From DTU015 sp964641455 (GTDB lineage Bacteria; Bacillota; Sulfobacillia; Fermentithermobacillales; Fermentithermobacillaceae), in contig CAZXLH010000010.1 of the NCBI GenBank assembly GCA_964641455.1, positions 1-64,000 on the forward strand: a stretch of DNA of 64,000 nucleotides, read 5' to 3'. The notes under the pieces are model-generated. The model was not told the origin of the DNA. It did not search any database and saw only the letters and a list, made by a program, of their open reading frames with translations. Positions 52,548 through 61,344 of this stretch are shown here, piece by piece. Made by a program: the position numbers and the translations under genes. The stretch's first letter is position 1. Each line of letters opens with the position of its first letter.

Positions 52548-54527
52548 CTAAGTTCTTCCAAGGCATAGGGCCAGTTTCTTAGGCGGCATGTCCTTGTCAT
52601 GAAACACCTGCAACATGAACCTGGCTCGAGAGGCTCCTACGTAAATGTCGGCATCGGTACACGTCCGCTTACTGGCTCTTAGCCCTATCAAAAACACAAT
52701 ATCTGACTCTAGTCCCTTGAATGACCGGATGGTGGCAAATCCAATTGTGTTGCTGCCAATGCTGCTTTGTGTGAGGCTTCTTGTGAAGCGGCCTTTCAGG
52801 CGACTTGTCACACTGCCACCCAAACGGCGGCTTCCCTTGTGGCCTTCCGTACTGCTTTCTGTGCGGATGTTTTCTGTGGGGCCTCCCGGGAAACTTCCCG
52901 TGTTGCCAAATACCCGGGATTGAGGTGTCCGACGGGTGTTGGGTACACGGCTTTCCGGTAGTTTGAACTTATGGTTCCGAAGCCTCCTAAAATCAATAAG
53001 AGGCCAGGAACCAATTTTGTCGCACCCGGCGAGGCAGCTGTTTTCCAGGCGGTTAGGCGAAAGGATCAAGATTCTACCGGGCCTGATACCCTGGCTCACC
53101 AGCCTGCCGATTTCTTGTTCAATCATCCTTTTTTCCTCTTGAGGGGTCTCCCAGGGGTGGTATGCTACAGGAATTCCTCCACGAAGCACCGGTTTTAAGT
53201 GTCCTTGCGGGATAAACGGAGCAAGCCAATCGCTTATTGTCTCGGCGTTTCTTAGATTTCTGGTCAACCTATGTTTGGAGACAGGCAGTTTCATTAGATG
53301 GCCTGTGCTTACGCCAAAGAGGTCCTGGTTTGGATCGGCAAATATGTAGAACTCGCCGTCTTTCCTGCTTCCCAGCATACTTTCAAGGCAAAGAAGCCAG
53401 TTTTCATGAAAATCCTGGCCTTCATCGACGATAATTGAATCAAACTTATCGGCATCAGGTGCTTCCATATAATAGTCGAAGCCCATTTCAGGGAGGGTGT
53501 TGTTGAAGAACTCTTGCTGCTCGTCAGAGTCTTCAGGTACTGAAATGTTGAAGCCCTTTTCGGTCAAAACCTCCATCAGAAAATCATGAAAGTTTGAGCA
53601 TGTGATTTCAGCTGGTATCTCACGGCTTAGGCCGCTGGCAAGGTTCTTGTTGAAACAGGTGAGAAGCACTCGCTTGCCGGAATCTGCAAGTTGCCTGGCT
53701 TTTTCCATTGCCAGGTAGGTCTTGCCGGTTCCGGCTGCTCCGAAAAATACCTTCTTCTTGTCCAACTCAGTCTCTTCAAGAATTCGTGACTGCTCATCTG
53801 TAAGAATTCTTTCAGCAGCGCTGTGAAATATCTGGATTTGCTGTTCAAGCAGCGCAAAGACTTTAAATGACGGGCTGAGCACCCTGTCTATCAAGATTTG
53901 TGTAGCTCTCCGGTCAGGCTTTGTGCCTTTTGGAAAAAGAGATCGGATTTTAGCATTAAGATTATCGAGATCGTCGTACAAGAATATGCTGTTTGGATCA
54001 ATGAAATCAGGGAGTTCGCCTGCCAGAATCTTGGTTTCGGGGAAACACAGGGCAAACCTGATGTTAAGAGGGAACCGTCCGGCGCCTGATTTTTCTTTGT
54101 ACCGCTCCAGGATAGCCCACATCGCCCTTTGTGCCTGGTCCACCGGATCTTTGGCCATTGGCCTGGTTCGGTGGGATGAGCCTCTACCCGATGGCCTGAA
54201 CTCGTGCCATTGGCCGTTGGCGTACATTATATTACCTTGCTTGACTTCGAAAACTACATATCCCAGTTCCGGATGGACTATGACGAAATCGGCTTCTCCT
54301 ATGGCATGGAAAGCCTCAGGATTATCGGGAGGGTTTATGGCGGATTTTTCGGATATTGAGGTAATCTCACTTGATTCACTGCTCCCTGAGTGGATGTTCC
54401 CCATTCTGTACTTGTACGAGTAAAATACGGTATATTCAGAAGGAAGATCTCTGCACGCCGAGTAAAACAGGCGTTCACCGTCGTTTTCGATCATCCGTGG
54501 AGAAACATCAGGAATCATTCGTGCCAT
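52548..54527 (-). CDS. NERD-domain UvrD/RecB-like helicase
   Basis: This 659-residue protein begins with a nuclease-related (NERD) domain: NDGERLFYSACRDLP near the start and the catalytic-type GEADFVIVHPELGYVVFEVKQ at ~80-100. A superfamily 1 helicase follows: Walker A FFGAAGTGKTYLAMEKA (~265), motif II SIIVDEGQDFHENW (~365), ADPNQDLFG, HRLTRNLRNAE, and motif V/VI near the C-terminus (IRSFKGLESDIVFLIGL; YVGASRARFMLQ). About 75 Arg/Ser/Thr-rich residues (~525-600) are inserted between helicase motifs IV and V. A nuclease-helicase fusion of this type occurs in phage-defence and repair settings. Downstream on the same strand lies the winged-helix nuclease gene. Confidence 0.85.
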   Translation of the reverse strand: MARMIPDVSPRMIENDGERLFYSACRDLPSEYTVFYSYKYRMGNIHSGSSESSEITSISEKSAINPPDNPEAFHAIGEADFVIVHPELGYVVFEVKQGNIMYANGQWHEFRPSGRGSSHRTRPMAKDPVDQAQRAMWAILERYKEKSGAGRFPLNIRFALCFPETKILAGELPDFIDPNSIFLYDDLDNLNAKIRSLFPKGTKPDRRATQILIDRVLSPSFKVFALLEQQIQIFHSAAERILTDEQSRILEETELDKKKVFFGAAGTGKTYLAMEKARQLADSGKRVLLTCFNKNLASGLSREIPAEITCSNFHDFLMEVLTEKGFNISVPEDSDEQQEFFNNTLPEMGFDYYMEAPDADKFDSIIVDEGQDFHENWLLCLESMLGSRKDGEFYIFADPNQDLFGVSTGHLMKLPVSKHRLTRNLRNAETISDWLAPFIPQGHLKPVLRGGIPVAYHPWETPQEEKRMIEQEIGRLVSQGIRPGRILILSPNRLENSCLAGCDKIGSWPLIDFRRLRNHKFKLPESRVPNTRRTPQSRVFGNTGSFPGGPTENIRTESSTEGHKGSRRLGGSVTSRLKGRFTRSLTQSSIGSNTIGFATIRSFKGLESDIVFLIGLRASKRTCTDADIYVGASRARFMLQVFHDKDMPPKKLALCLGRT

Positions 54528-54937
54528 TACGATACCTCCCGCTATGCTTTTGCATTTAGATTTACTTCATGCTTTGACTTGCCTCAGTTCTTACCGTAAG
54601 GACAGCTGCTTGTAATAGACAGTATTGTGCAGTATGGCGTGGCCACCATAAAATCGTCTAAACATTTCCAATTCTTTAAACGGTTTCGGGATTTGACTTA
54701 TATAATCCTTCTTGATGAAGAATTTGGATGGCAAGAAAGAACTGCTCATTTCCCATTCCTCATGGATGCTAATCTCATACATTGCTGTGATATTTATTGC
54801 TTAAGTCTTGTCCAATCCTGAATCCGAAGGTAAAATTAGCCAACGCCAAGGTTTCCAAGTTGTATGTGCAATATTAGATATGAGCGGACAACCTAAGGCG
54901 GCCCGGGGTCATATGAAAGTATACGGGAGGTTCAGAT
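54528..54937. other. Intergenic region upstream of the helicase
   Basis: Two antiparallel short open frames (54591-54782 minus, 54627-54821 plus) overlap here; neither has a ribosome binding site or recognisable motif. The region should contain the helicase promoter (minus strand). Confidence 0.35.
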
Positions 54938-55078
54938 ATGAAGCCGTACCCTACTATTGAAGAAATAATCTCTATTCCCCGCTTGTCCCAGCCGGCCATG
55001 AGTGAAGATGGAACCAGGCTGGCCTGGGTGGAATCTGTCCCAAACTGGGACAAAAATGAGTACCGCAGGATGTCTTGA
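54938..55078 (+). pseudogene. Truncated S9 family peptidase (N-terminal remnant)
   Basis: A well-placed start (GGGAGG, then ATG at 54938) opens a frame whose first residues (TIEEIISIPRLSQPAMSEDG, then TRLAWVESVPNWDKNEYR) match the N-terminus of S9 prolyl-oligopeptidase/acylaminoacyl peptidases, which begin with a LL-x-IPRLS-x-P-x-xSPDG pattern. The frame ends at TGA 55076-55078 after 46 residues, and nothing resembling the remaining ~600 residues of the beta-propeller and hydrolase domains follows. It is therefore a relic, with the rest deleted. Confidence 0.72.
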
Positions 55079-55586
55079 ACGTCTGGAGTGACTTTCCGGC
55101 GCGCAAGGACCTTTTGGAGTGCAAGGATCTTCTGTTTGTTCTATCTGATTATTTCCACGTATGGCAGACTGTTTTACCCATACCTTCCATTTGTTTCAGT
55201 ATCCAGAGACTGGGCCTCAGCAAAGTTGCATACCACAGACGCTCTATCTGAGTTATTATTGAAGGCAGAAAAATAAAGGCAGAGAAATCAAGGCAGAAAA
55301 ATAAAGGCAGAGAAATCAAGGCGGAGAAATAAAGGCAGAAAAAGAGGGTTCATTTGGCATATGGGGAAGCGGCTCTTGGTTAGTCAAAAGCGTGGCAGGC
55401 CCGCATATGTTGGTTGATTTGGCATATGGGGAAGCGGCTCGTCCGGGTAATTTACTTTCGAAGTTTTGTCCAGGAAACCTGCCGCAAATCCGGCGCCCTA
55501 ATAAGGCGTTCTGTCCCCACTTGTGCTATGGCCCTTAGAGGAATTTATGGTGATTATCGACTTTGAACCGGAGGTATTTTTTTGAT
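55079..55586. repeat. Repeat-filled spacer
   Basis: Positions 55265-55345 carry about five copies of a 14-base unit (AAGGCAGAAAAATA alternating with AAGGCAGAGAAATC). A 24-base motif (ATTTGGCATATGGGGAAGCG core) occurs at 55352-55375 and again at 55417-55440, 65 bases on. GGAGG at 55570 is a ribosome binding site for the next gene. No gene is visible. Confidence 0.7.
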
Positions 55587-56402
55587 ATGCCTTATGCAGT
55601 TGAATTACTGTTTGATGCAGAAGGAGAAACACGGGTCCGATGTGTCTGGAAGGCCTTGAAGGCTGCCGGTTTGAGCAGCTATATGGTAGATTCGGAGAGC
55701 AGGCCTCATATTGCCCTGGCTGTCTACGATAGTTTGGAGAATCAGGGTAACCGGTGCAGCCAGTGCAATCAGGGGATGGAAAGTAGCCGGGTGCATTTGA
55801 ACCGGGCCAGGCAGGAAATGTATTTGGAAGTGGAGGGCAATCAAGATAATAAGGGTTGCGGGAGTAACCGGGGATGGCCAGATAAGAGCCCTCGGAGCAG
55901 GATACATGAGATTCGGTTTTGCAAGCGCTTGGGTGAGTTTGCTGCGAAATGGCCTCCTTTCACCATACGCTTCGGTTCGGTAGGCTCGTTTCCCATGAGC
56001 GGTGGAACTGTGTTTTTGGCTCCTGTTCCGTCAGAGGATCTTTTGATGATCCACAGGTATTTTCACTGTTGCTTTGATGATTTGGAAGCAAATGAGTGGG
56101 AGTATTACAAGCCATATATGTGGGTTCCTCATTGCACTCTTTCCACAAGAACGGCAGACAGCGCTGTGCCGGATATAGTCCGGCTGGCGCTTGAGAAATT
56201 CCGGCCTTTTGCAGTTGAGATAGGCGAAGTGTCGCTTGTAAAGTTTGAGCGGGGCGGATATTCGATAAAACCTGATGACAGCCCCGGACAGAATTCGCAA
56301 GATGTATTACCTGTGAAGTCTGAGCCGCTCAAGACAATGTGTAGTTTTCGCTTGGGCACCGGGGAGAAAGGGCCCTGTTCTTCTCCGAAATATCGCATAT
56401 AA
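55587..56402 (+). CDS. 2'-5' RNA ligase/2H phosphoesterase family protein
   Basis: The 271-residue protein is a 2H phosphoesterase of the ThpR/YjcG type, which act on cyclic phosphodiester ends of RNA or nucleotides. The two HxT/S-like motifs are RPHIALAVY (His ~41) and VPHCTLSTR (His ~190). Between them, after the first motif, lies a low-complexity stretch of about 60 residues rich in Asn, Arg and Cys (around 55-110) that the family lacks. The fold's strand pattern resumes at PPFTIRFGSVGSFP. The first motif has Ala where Thr/Ser is usual (HIA), so catalytic activity is uncertain. ATG 55587 is the family-like start, with GGAGG 12 bases upstream. Confidence 0.75.
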   Translation: MPYAVELLFDAEGETRVRCVWKALKAAGLSSYMVDSESRPHIALAVYDSLENQGNRCSQCNQGMESSRVHLNRARQEMYLEVEGNQDNKGCGSNRGWPDKSPRSRIHEIRFCKRLGEFAAKWPPFTIRFGSVGSFPMSGGTVFLAPVPSEDLLMIHRYFHCCFDDLEANEWEYYKPYMWVPHCTLSTRTADSAVPDIVRLALEKFRPFAVEIGEVSLVKFERGGYSIKPDDSPGQNSQDVLPVKSEPLKTMCSFRLGTGEKGPCSSPKYRI

Positions 56403-56906
56403 TTGTATGGTTTAGGTGAAGGGCCGGTTTCGTAGATATGCAGGCTTTTCGGTGGTTAACTGGCTCGCCTGTGAAGCCACTCTGACGGGTTTGCCCTAAT
56501 CAACTTTTGCTTGAAGTGCATGCAGGGCAAAGCTAGGTTTGCCACAGTCTCCGGACAGGTTAATAATCAAACAAGGCCGGAAGCTATTTATCGTCGTTGT
56601 GGCTTCACAGGTGAAGATGTATGGCATGTTTTGCGCAGAAAAGAAGAAGTGAAATGAACGGAATCGCCTGTGACGTCCCCGCATTTACGTTTGCTAGAAG
56701 GGCTTGCGAATATGATTTGTGCATCTCACAAAGTACTCGAATTAAGTGTGTTCAAGGAAATCACAGTTTGCGGGAACAGTCCTGCTGTGTTATTTCAAAA
56801 GCTGAAACGATTAGAACTGCTCCCGCTGTTTTATCGAGGCCGTGTCCAAAGGAGATCTGCCGAAAATGGCACCTTATAGAGCAGGCCCTGGTTAGTCAGC
56901 ATTATC
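56403..56906. repeat. Spacer with one copy of the 53-bp hairpin repeat
   Basis: Positions ~56441-56496 match the hairpin family of 23.2 and 51.1 kb (GGTGGTTAACTGGCTCGCCT, then GTGAAGCCACTCTGACGGGT). A partial inverted copy (GTGGCTTCACAGG) lies near 56600. The rest holds no gene that I can support. Confidence 0.65.
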
Positions 56907-58595
56907 TCAGTCGAATTGGAGTTTGCTTGGGAACTTGGTTAAGAACCGGTTCTTGTCTTCGTCACTGAGTTTCAAGAACGCCTCGAAATTATCAAGGCTG
57001 ATGTTTAGCACTGAGAAAAGATATTCAGTAAAGGTTTTCTTATCAAATCCGTATTTTTCCTCTAGGTCTTCGAGCTTCTTCATTCCATAGTAATAGCAGG
57101 TAAAGTATCCGATACGGTTTTGAGGCAACTGGGAAACGGCCTGCCCTTTGGCAGTTTCATAATCAAATCCCATTTCATTCATGTAGAGTTTAATGGCGTC
57201 TTCTACCGGGCGGCCAAAGTATTGCATGTAAAGGTCTGCCTTTATTCTGACCGAGGTGTGATGGCGTCTGTATGCTACTGCCAGAGGGTAGAACGGATCG
57301 TCATCGTAAATGTATTCCATGAGCCTTTCTGTGCGATGGCACATACCTTCATGTAAAGGCACTCTTTTTGCACCTAATTTGACGGTTTGAGGCAAGGGAT
57401 CTAAGGTACCGCGTACCCATTGCACGTGATGTCCGGGATAGCATTCATGAACCGCATTGATTTTTATCCATCCGTCGGTTATGGCTCGATAGTTGGTGTC
57501 ATTGAGAAACACTTCTCCAAGAAGTGGCCGCCTCCTGGAACATCCGCCTCCATAACCTCCCCAAGGGTATGTATACCTGCATTGCTCATAGACCGGAACA
57601 ACGCGGCAGTCTTCCTCGGGCATTTTAACCCAGTCTCTACAGGCTTTCTTTGCACGGGCAAGGTATTCGCGCATGCGGGCGAACATTTCTTCAGGTGAAT
57701 CTGCAGGCCCTGCATAGGTGTTCATTATATCTACTGCATCAAGGGGGCTGCGTACGGTTCTACCCGGCAGATTCAACCTGGCAGCGGCTTCGACGAATTC
57801 AACCCTTGTTTTTTCTACCTCGTCTTCATACCAGCTGAGCAGTTCGTCAAGGCTCACCCCTAGTTCTTTGTCGAGGATAGCCCTGTAACGGTCGGGCCCT
57901 ACTCCAACTGCGGCCATGTTTTCATTGGAATTGTTACTTTCGGTAATTTCATGCCTGTTTTCAATGGTTCGCCCTGCCTCTTGGGCCCATAGGTGAGCCT
58001 TCGCGGCCAGAGTTCCCACGGATTTTGAAACGTTGTCCATGTCTTTCTGGCTAAGCCCTTGGTACTCTTTGTTTACTTTCGACTTTTCTATTGCAGCTAC
58101 CTGGCTGAGCATTTCACACGCGGCTTTGACTTCCTTGAGCTGTGTTGTTGATGTTTTGGGAAAAAACTCAGTGAGCGCAGCCCAAAGGTTGTCGACTAGA
58201 TTTATGCGGTTGATAAGTATCTTTGCCCTCTCACCGGCACTTCTGGAGTCTTGGCCGCCAAGAAAAGTCAGGAAATAGGTAAGCGAAGAAATGAAACTTG
58301 ACGGATACTCATACATCCCATCCAGGCTTGATTGCTGGCTTTGAATGAAATCGATGAAGTGGCTCTTAAGTATCGCAAACACCGGGTCAGGTGCAGGAAG
58401 GGAAGATGCCTCTTGAAGCAGTTGGTTCAAGACTTTCTCTTCATTGTGTTTGGCATCCGGGGTAGGGACAAAAAGGTCCATCTCGTAGTTCCGGCCGTTG
58501 CGTATCCTGTCACATTGAATCCCACATTTATAGTCGAGTTCGCGATAGGCCTGGTACAGCTGAGTTAGCCGGGGTGAATTGGCCTTAGGTTTCAT
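56907..58595 (-). CDS. DUF885 family protein (putative metallopeptidase)
   Basis: This protein of about 562 residues belongs to the DUF885 family. The signature HECYPGHHVQW (HExxPGHH) is the expected zinc-site motif, and other conserved parts are YDDDPFYPLAVAYRRHHTSV, the ARMREYLARAKKACRDW helix and GYFTCYYYGMKKLEDLEEKY. Family members are thought to be peptidases, but substrates are not established. No signal peptide is seen. I start it at ATG 58595, after GGAGATGAT on the minus strand; the open frame extends to 58706, but those ~37 residues are unlike the family. Confidence 0.85.
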   Translation of the reverse strand: MKPKANSPRLTQLYQAYRELDYKCGIQCDRIRNGRNYEMDLFVPTPDAKHNEEKVLNQLLQEASSLPAPDPVFAILKSHFIDFIQSQQSSLDGMYEYPSSFISSLTYFLTFLGGQDSRSAGERAKILINRINLVDNLWAALTEFFPKTSTTQLKEVKAACEMLSQVAAIEKSKVNKEYQGLSQKDMDNVSKSVGTLAAKAHLWAQEAGRTIENRHEITESNNSNENMAAVGVGPDRYRAILDKELGVSLDELLSWYEDEVEKTRVEFVEAAARLNLPGRTVRSPLDAVDIMNTYAGPADSPEEMFARMREYLARAKKACRDWVKMPEEDCRVVPVYEQCRYTYPWGGYGGGCSRRRPLLGEVFLNDTNYRAITDGWIKINAVHECYPGHHVQWVRGTLDPLPQTVKLGAKRVPLHEGMCHRTERLMEYIYDDDPFYPLAVAYRRHHTSVRIKADLYMQYFGRPVEDAIKLYMNEMGFDYETAKGQAVSQLPQNRIGYFTCYYYGMKKLEDLEEKYGFDKKTFTEYLFSVLNISLDNFEAFLKLSDEDKNRFLTKFPSKLQFD

Positions 58596-59343
58596 GATTA
58601 CATCATCTCCTGTAAAAAATGGTAGGTTACCTTCTTGACTTTTCGCACCCACCTTCGCGGGCAATTGTAACGTTTGGTTTGAACTGTAACCTGTGTTTTT
58701 GTTCAAACACAGTGACCGCCCTTGGAATGATTCTCCAGAGGGCCTGGACTGGGCTATTACAAGGCCCTGCCCAACTGGTTGTCATGCTATCAGACATCCG
58801 TGAAGTAATTCGACATGCAAAGGTCAGAAACCTTTTGAACAGAGAAAATTCTCCAAATGAAATTCGTCTGTTGATAACGAGGAATACAGAGGCCTTTTCA
58901 CCGATCAGTAACCCTTGTATTTGGTACACCAACTTACACTGCGCTTAGATTCATGATTAATCTTACATGTAGAGTTAATCCTTGTACTTGGTACACTTCA
59001 ACACAGACTGGATGTACCTTATCGGTTGTCTGAAAACCTGCCATTTCATCCAAAACAACCGGGACTTACTTGCGTGGTTCAGAGTATTGGCAAATCAAAA
59101 AGTCATCTGTATATTGATACAGGTTCCTCAAAGACAAATTGATCATAACCTAACCCCTTATCGTTTAGCTGCCAAGAAAGTTTGCCCTTAAAAAAGTGTT
59201 ATGTTACGCTGAATCTGTGTGCATTTGGTCACAAAGCACGATAAAAAGGGAAAAGATTAATAAAAATCCAAATTAATTTGCATGGCCGAGAGCCTGCATA
59301 ATAAGAAAGATAGTTTCAATTAAATAAAGGAGGAGGATTACGA
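58596..59343. other. Divergent intergenic region, DUF885 / flavoprotein
   Basis: No credible gene is seen. The CTTGTA-TTTGGTACACyrACtt motif (58914-58933 and 58980-58999) is repeated with a spacing of 66 bases. The AT-rich stretch 59195-59280 is the likely promoter region of the flavoprotein gene, and AAAGGAGGAGGATTA precedes its TTG start. Confidence 0.45.
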
Positions 59344-60927
59344 TTGGGTAAGAAAAGGTGGGCTTTATGTCTGTTGGCAGGCATTTTGCTAGTCACAGCT
59401 GTCGGTTGCGGCCCACAGACAGCTGAAGAAACTGCCGATGTGATTGTAGTTGGTGGTGGCGGGGCCGGCCTTGCTGCAGCTACTTCTGCTGCAGAAAATG
59501 ACGCCAGTGTAGTTCTAATAGAAAAAGCGGCATTCTTGGGCGGCAACACTGTAATGTCCGGCGGGGTGCTTAATGCAGTTGATCCGGACAAACAGAAGAA
59601 TGTTCCCATGAATGATGCTCTCCTGAACGATCTCAAGGAGTTACGGGACCGTGATGAAAGTGAATTTGGCGATTTTGCGCCTGCTTTCGTTAAACTGAGA
59701 GAGCAGATTGACGAGTATCTTGAATCCGGAGATACCAGTGTTCTTTTTGATAGTGTCGAATTGCACATGATCCACACATATTTGGGCGGCAAGAGGACCG
59801 ATTTGAATGGAAACACGATTACCGGAGATTATGAGTTGGTTAAAGAGATGTGCTCTAACGCACTTGACGGCATTAAATGGCTTGAAAGCCATGGCCAGGA
59901 GTTTGGCGATGAAATCGGTACGGTCTTGGGAGCGCTATGGCCCAGAACTCATAGCACCAGTTTCGGCAAAGCTTATATCGACGCTCTTTCTTCTGCAGCA
60001 GAAGAACTGGGTGTAGAAATAATGCTGGAAACCAAGGGTACGGAACTAATCGTTGAAGACGGTAGAGTTGTTGGTGTGAAGGCTGAACAAGCCGATGGCT
60101 CTGAATTGATATTGCGGGCAAATAAGGGTGTAGTAATGGCTACAGGTGGGTTTAGTGAAAACCCTGAGATGCGGGCTGAGTATAATACTTATTGGCCCGA
60201 TCTGCCATTGAGTATGCCGTCTACCAACTCTCCTCACATTACAGGCGACGGTATAACTATGGGTAAAGATGTTGGAGCAGATCTTGTTGGTATGGGATTC
60301 ATCCAGCTGATGCCCAGTTCTCATCCTGAAACAGGAAGCCTGTTTTCCGGTGTATGGGGCAGTGCTGAAACTCAGGTATTTGTAAACAAAGACGGCAAGC
60401 GGTTCGTTAATGAATACGCAGAAAGAGACGTATTGGCGTCAGCCGCATTAGAGCAAGAGGATGGCCTGTTTTTCATCATATGTGACGATCAGATTGTTGG
60501 AGATCGCGACATAAGCGAAATGCTCGAAAAGGGCGACGTGGTGAAAGCCGATACCCTGGAAAAACTGGCAGAGAAGTTGGAAATAGATGTTGACAATTTC
60601 GTTGCTGAAATCGAAAAATATAACTCATATGTTGACAATCAGCATGATCCTGACTTTGATAAGTCGAATTTCGGAGATTACAAAGTTGAGGTGGCGCCGT
60701 TTTACGCAACACCAAGATCTCCTTCGGTTCACCATACTATGGGCGGTTTGAAGATAGATACTTCGGCACGGGTAATCAACACAGAAGGTGAGGCTGTACC
60801 TGGCTTCTACGCCGCAGGTGAAGTAACAGGCGGTATTCATGCAGGTAACCGTCTCGGCGGTAATGCAATTGCTGACATTATCGTTTTCGGCCGCAAAGCA
60901 GGGGAAAGTGCTGCATTAGGAAAATAA
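59344..60927 (+). CDS. Lipoprotein FAD-dependent reductase (flavocytochrome c/urocanate reductase-like)
   Basis: The 527-residue protein has an N-terminal signal (WALCLLAGILLVTAVGC) ending in the lipobox AVGC, so it should be anchored outside the membrane as a lipoprotein. The FAD domain starts DVIVVGGGGAGLAAATSAAE and includes LGGNTVMSGGV, and the C-terminal FAD segment reads GFYAAGEVTGGIHAGNRLGG. Catalytic features of the fumarate-reductase family are present (SVHHTMGGL and NRLGGNA). No heme (CxxCH) motif is present, and the electron donor might be an FMN-bearing partner encoded elsewhere. Fumarate, urocanate or another unsaturated acid could be the acceptor. TTG 59344 is the start. Confidence 0.85.
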   Translation: MGKKRWALCLLAGILLVTAVGCGPQTAEETADVIVVGGGGAGLAAATSAAENDASVVLIEKAAFLGGNTVMSGGVLNAVDPDKQKNVPMNDALLNDLKELRDRDESEFGDFAPAFVKLREQIDEYLESGDTSVLFDSVELHMIHTYLGGKRTDLNGNTITGDYELVKEMCSNALDGIKWLESHGQEFGDEIGTVLGALWPRTHSTSFGKAYIDALSSAAEELGVEIMLETKGTELIVEDGRVVGVKAEQADGSELILRANKGVVMATGGFSENPEMRAEYNTYWPDLPLSMPSTNSPHITGDGITMGKDVGADLVGMGFIQLMPSSHPETGSLFSGVWGSAETQVFVNKDGKRFVNEYAERDVLASAALEQEDGLFFIICDDQIVGDRDISEMLEKGDVVKADTLEKLAEKLEIDVDNFVAEIEKYNSYVDNQHDPDFDKSNFGDYKVEVAPFYATPRSPSVHHTMGGLKIDTSARVINTEGEAVPGFYAAGEVTGGIHAGNRLGGNAIADIIVFGRKAGESAALGK

Positions 60928-60971
60928 GGCGACAATAAAGCAAAGTAATATGTGATTTGTTGTATCAAGCG

Positions 60972-61015
60972 GGGTACCACGGTAGGATTGAACTGCCTGG
61001 TACCCTTTCAATTTT
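60972..61015 (+). terminator. Terminator of the flavoprotein gene
   Basis: Perfect arms GGGTACCA (60972-60979) and TGGTACCC (60998-61005), with an inner GGTAG/CTGCC extension, are followed by TTTCAATTTT. It lies 45 bases after the stop codon. Confidence 0.75.
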
Positions 61016-61104
61016 GTTGGAAGGAAAGTCAGATAGCAGTTGAAACTTCGGGGACGGTCCTAACGTTTCAATGGCCAATGTGCAAAATGATGGCACCAAC
61101 ACCG

Positions 61105-61312
61105 CTATTCGCCTTTGGTTTCTTCAAGCGCCAGTTTCAGGCATTCTCTTAGTATCGTGTCATATTCAGGGTCAGGCTCGGTGAATACTTCCCCGGCGGT
61201 AAGCGCACATAGTTGATGATGTCTTTCGGACTTGGCTCTACAAGAATGTCGGGTGCCGTATGAGCCTCCTCGTTGGCAATTTCGAAAAAGATTTCACATA
61301 CAGATGACATTA
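61105..61312 (-). pseudogene. Decayed C-terminal gene remnant on the minus strand
   Basis: Read on the minus strand, the DNA shows VCEIFFEIANEEAHTAPDIL, then VEPSPKDIINYVRL in one frame and, after a single frame slip, GEVFTEPDPEYDTILRECLK and LALEETKGE ending at TAG (61105-61107). Such C-termini, with DILVEPSP followed by a helix, resemble S41-type (tail-specific) peptidases, but the family is uncertain. Only the last ~65 residues remain and the frame is broken. The upstream part is replaced by the DrmE-like gene, which reads the other way across it. Confidence 0.5.
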
Positions 61313-61344
61313 GTCGATTTGTTGGGATTTGTTATGTGCTTTTG

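Noticed and set aside
58627..58932. 101-codon minus-strand frame upstream of the DUF885 gene
   Set aside because: No ribosome binding site or recognisable motif; it might be a relic but cannot be supported.
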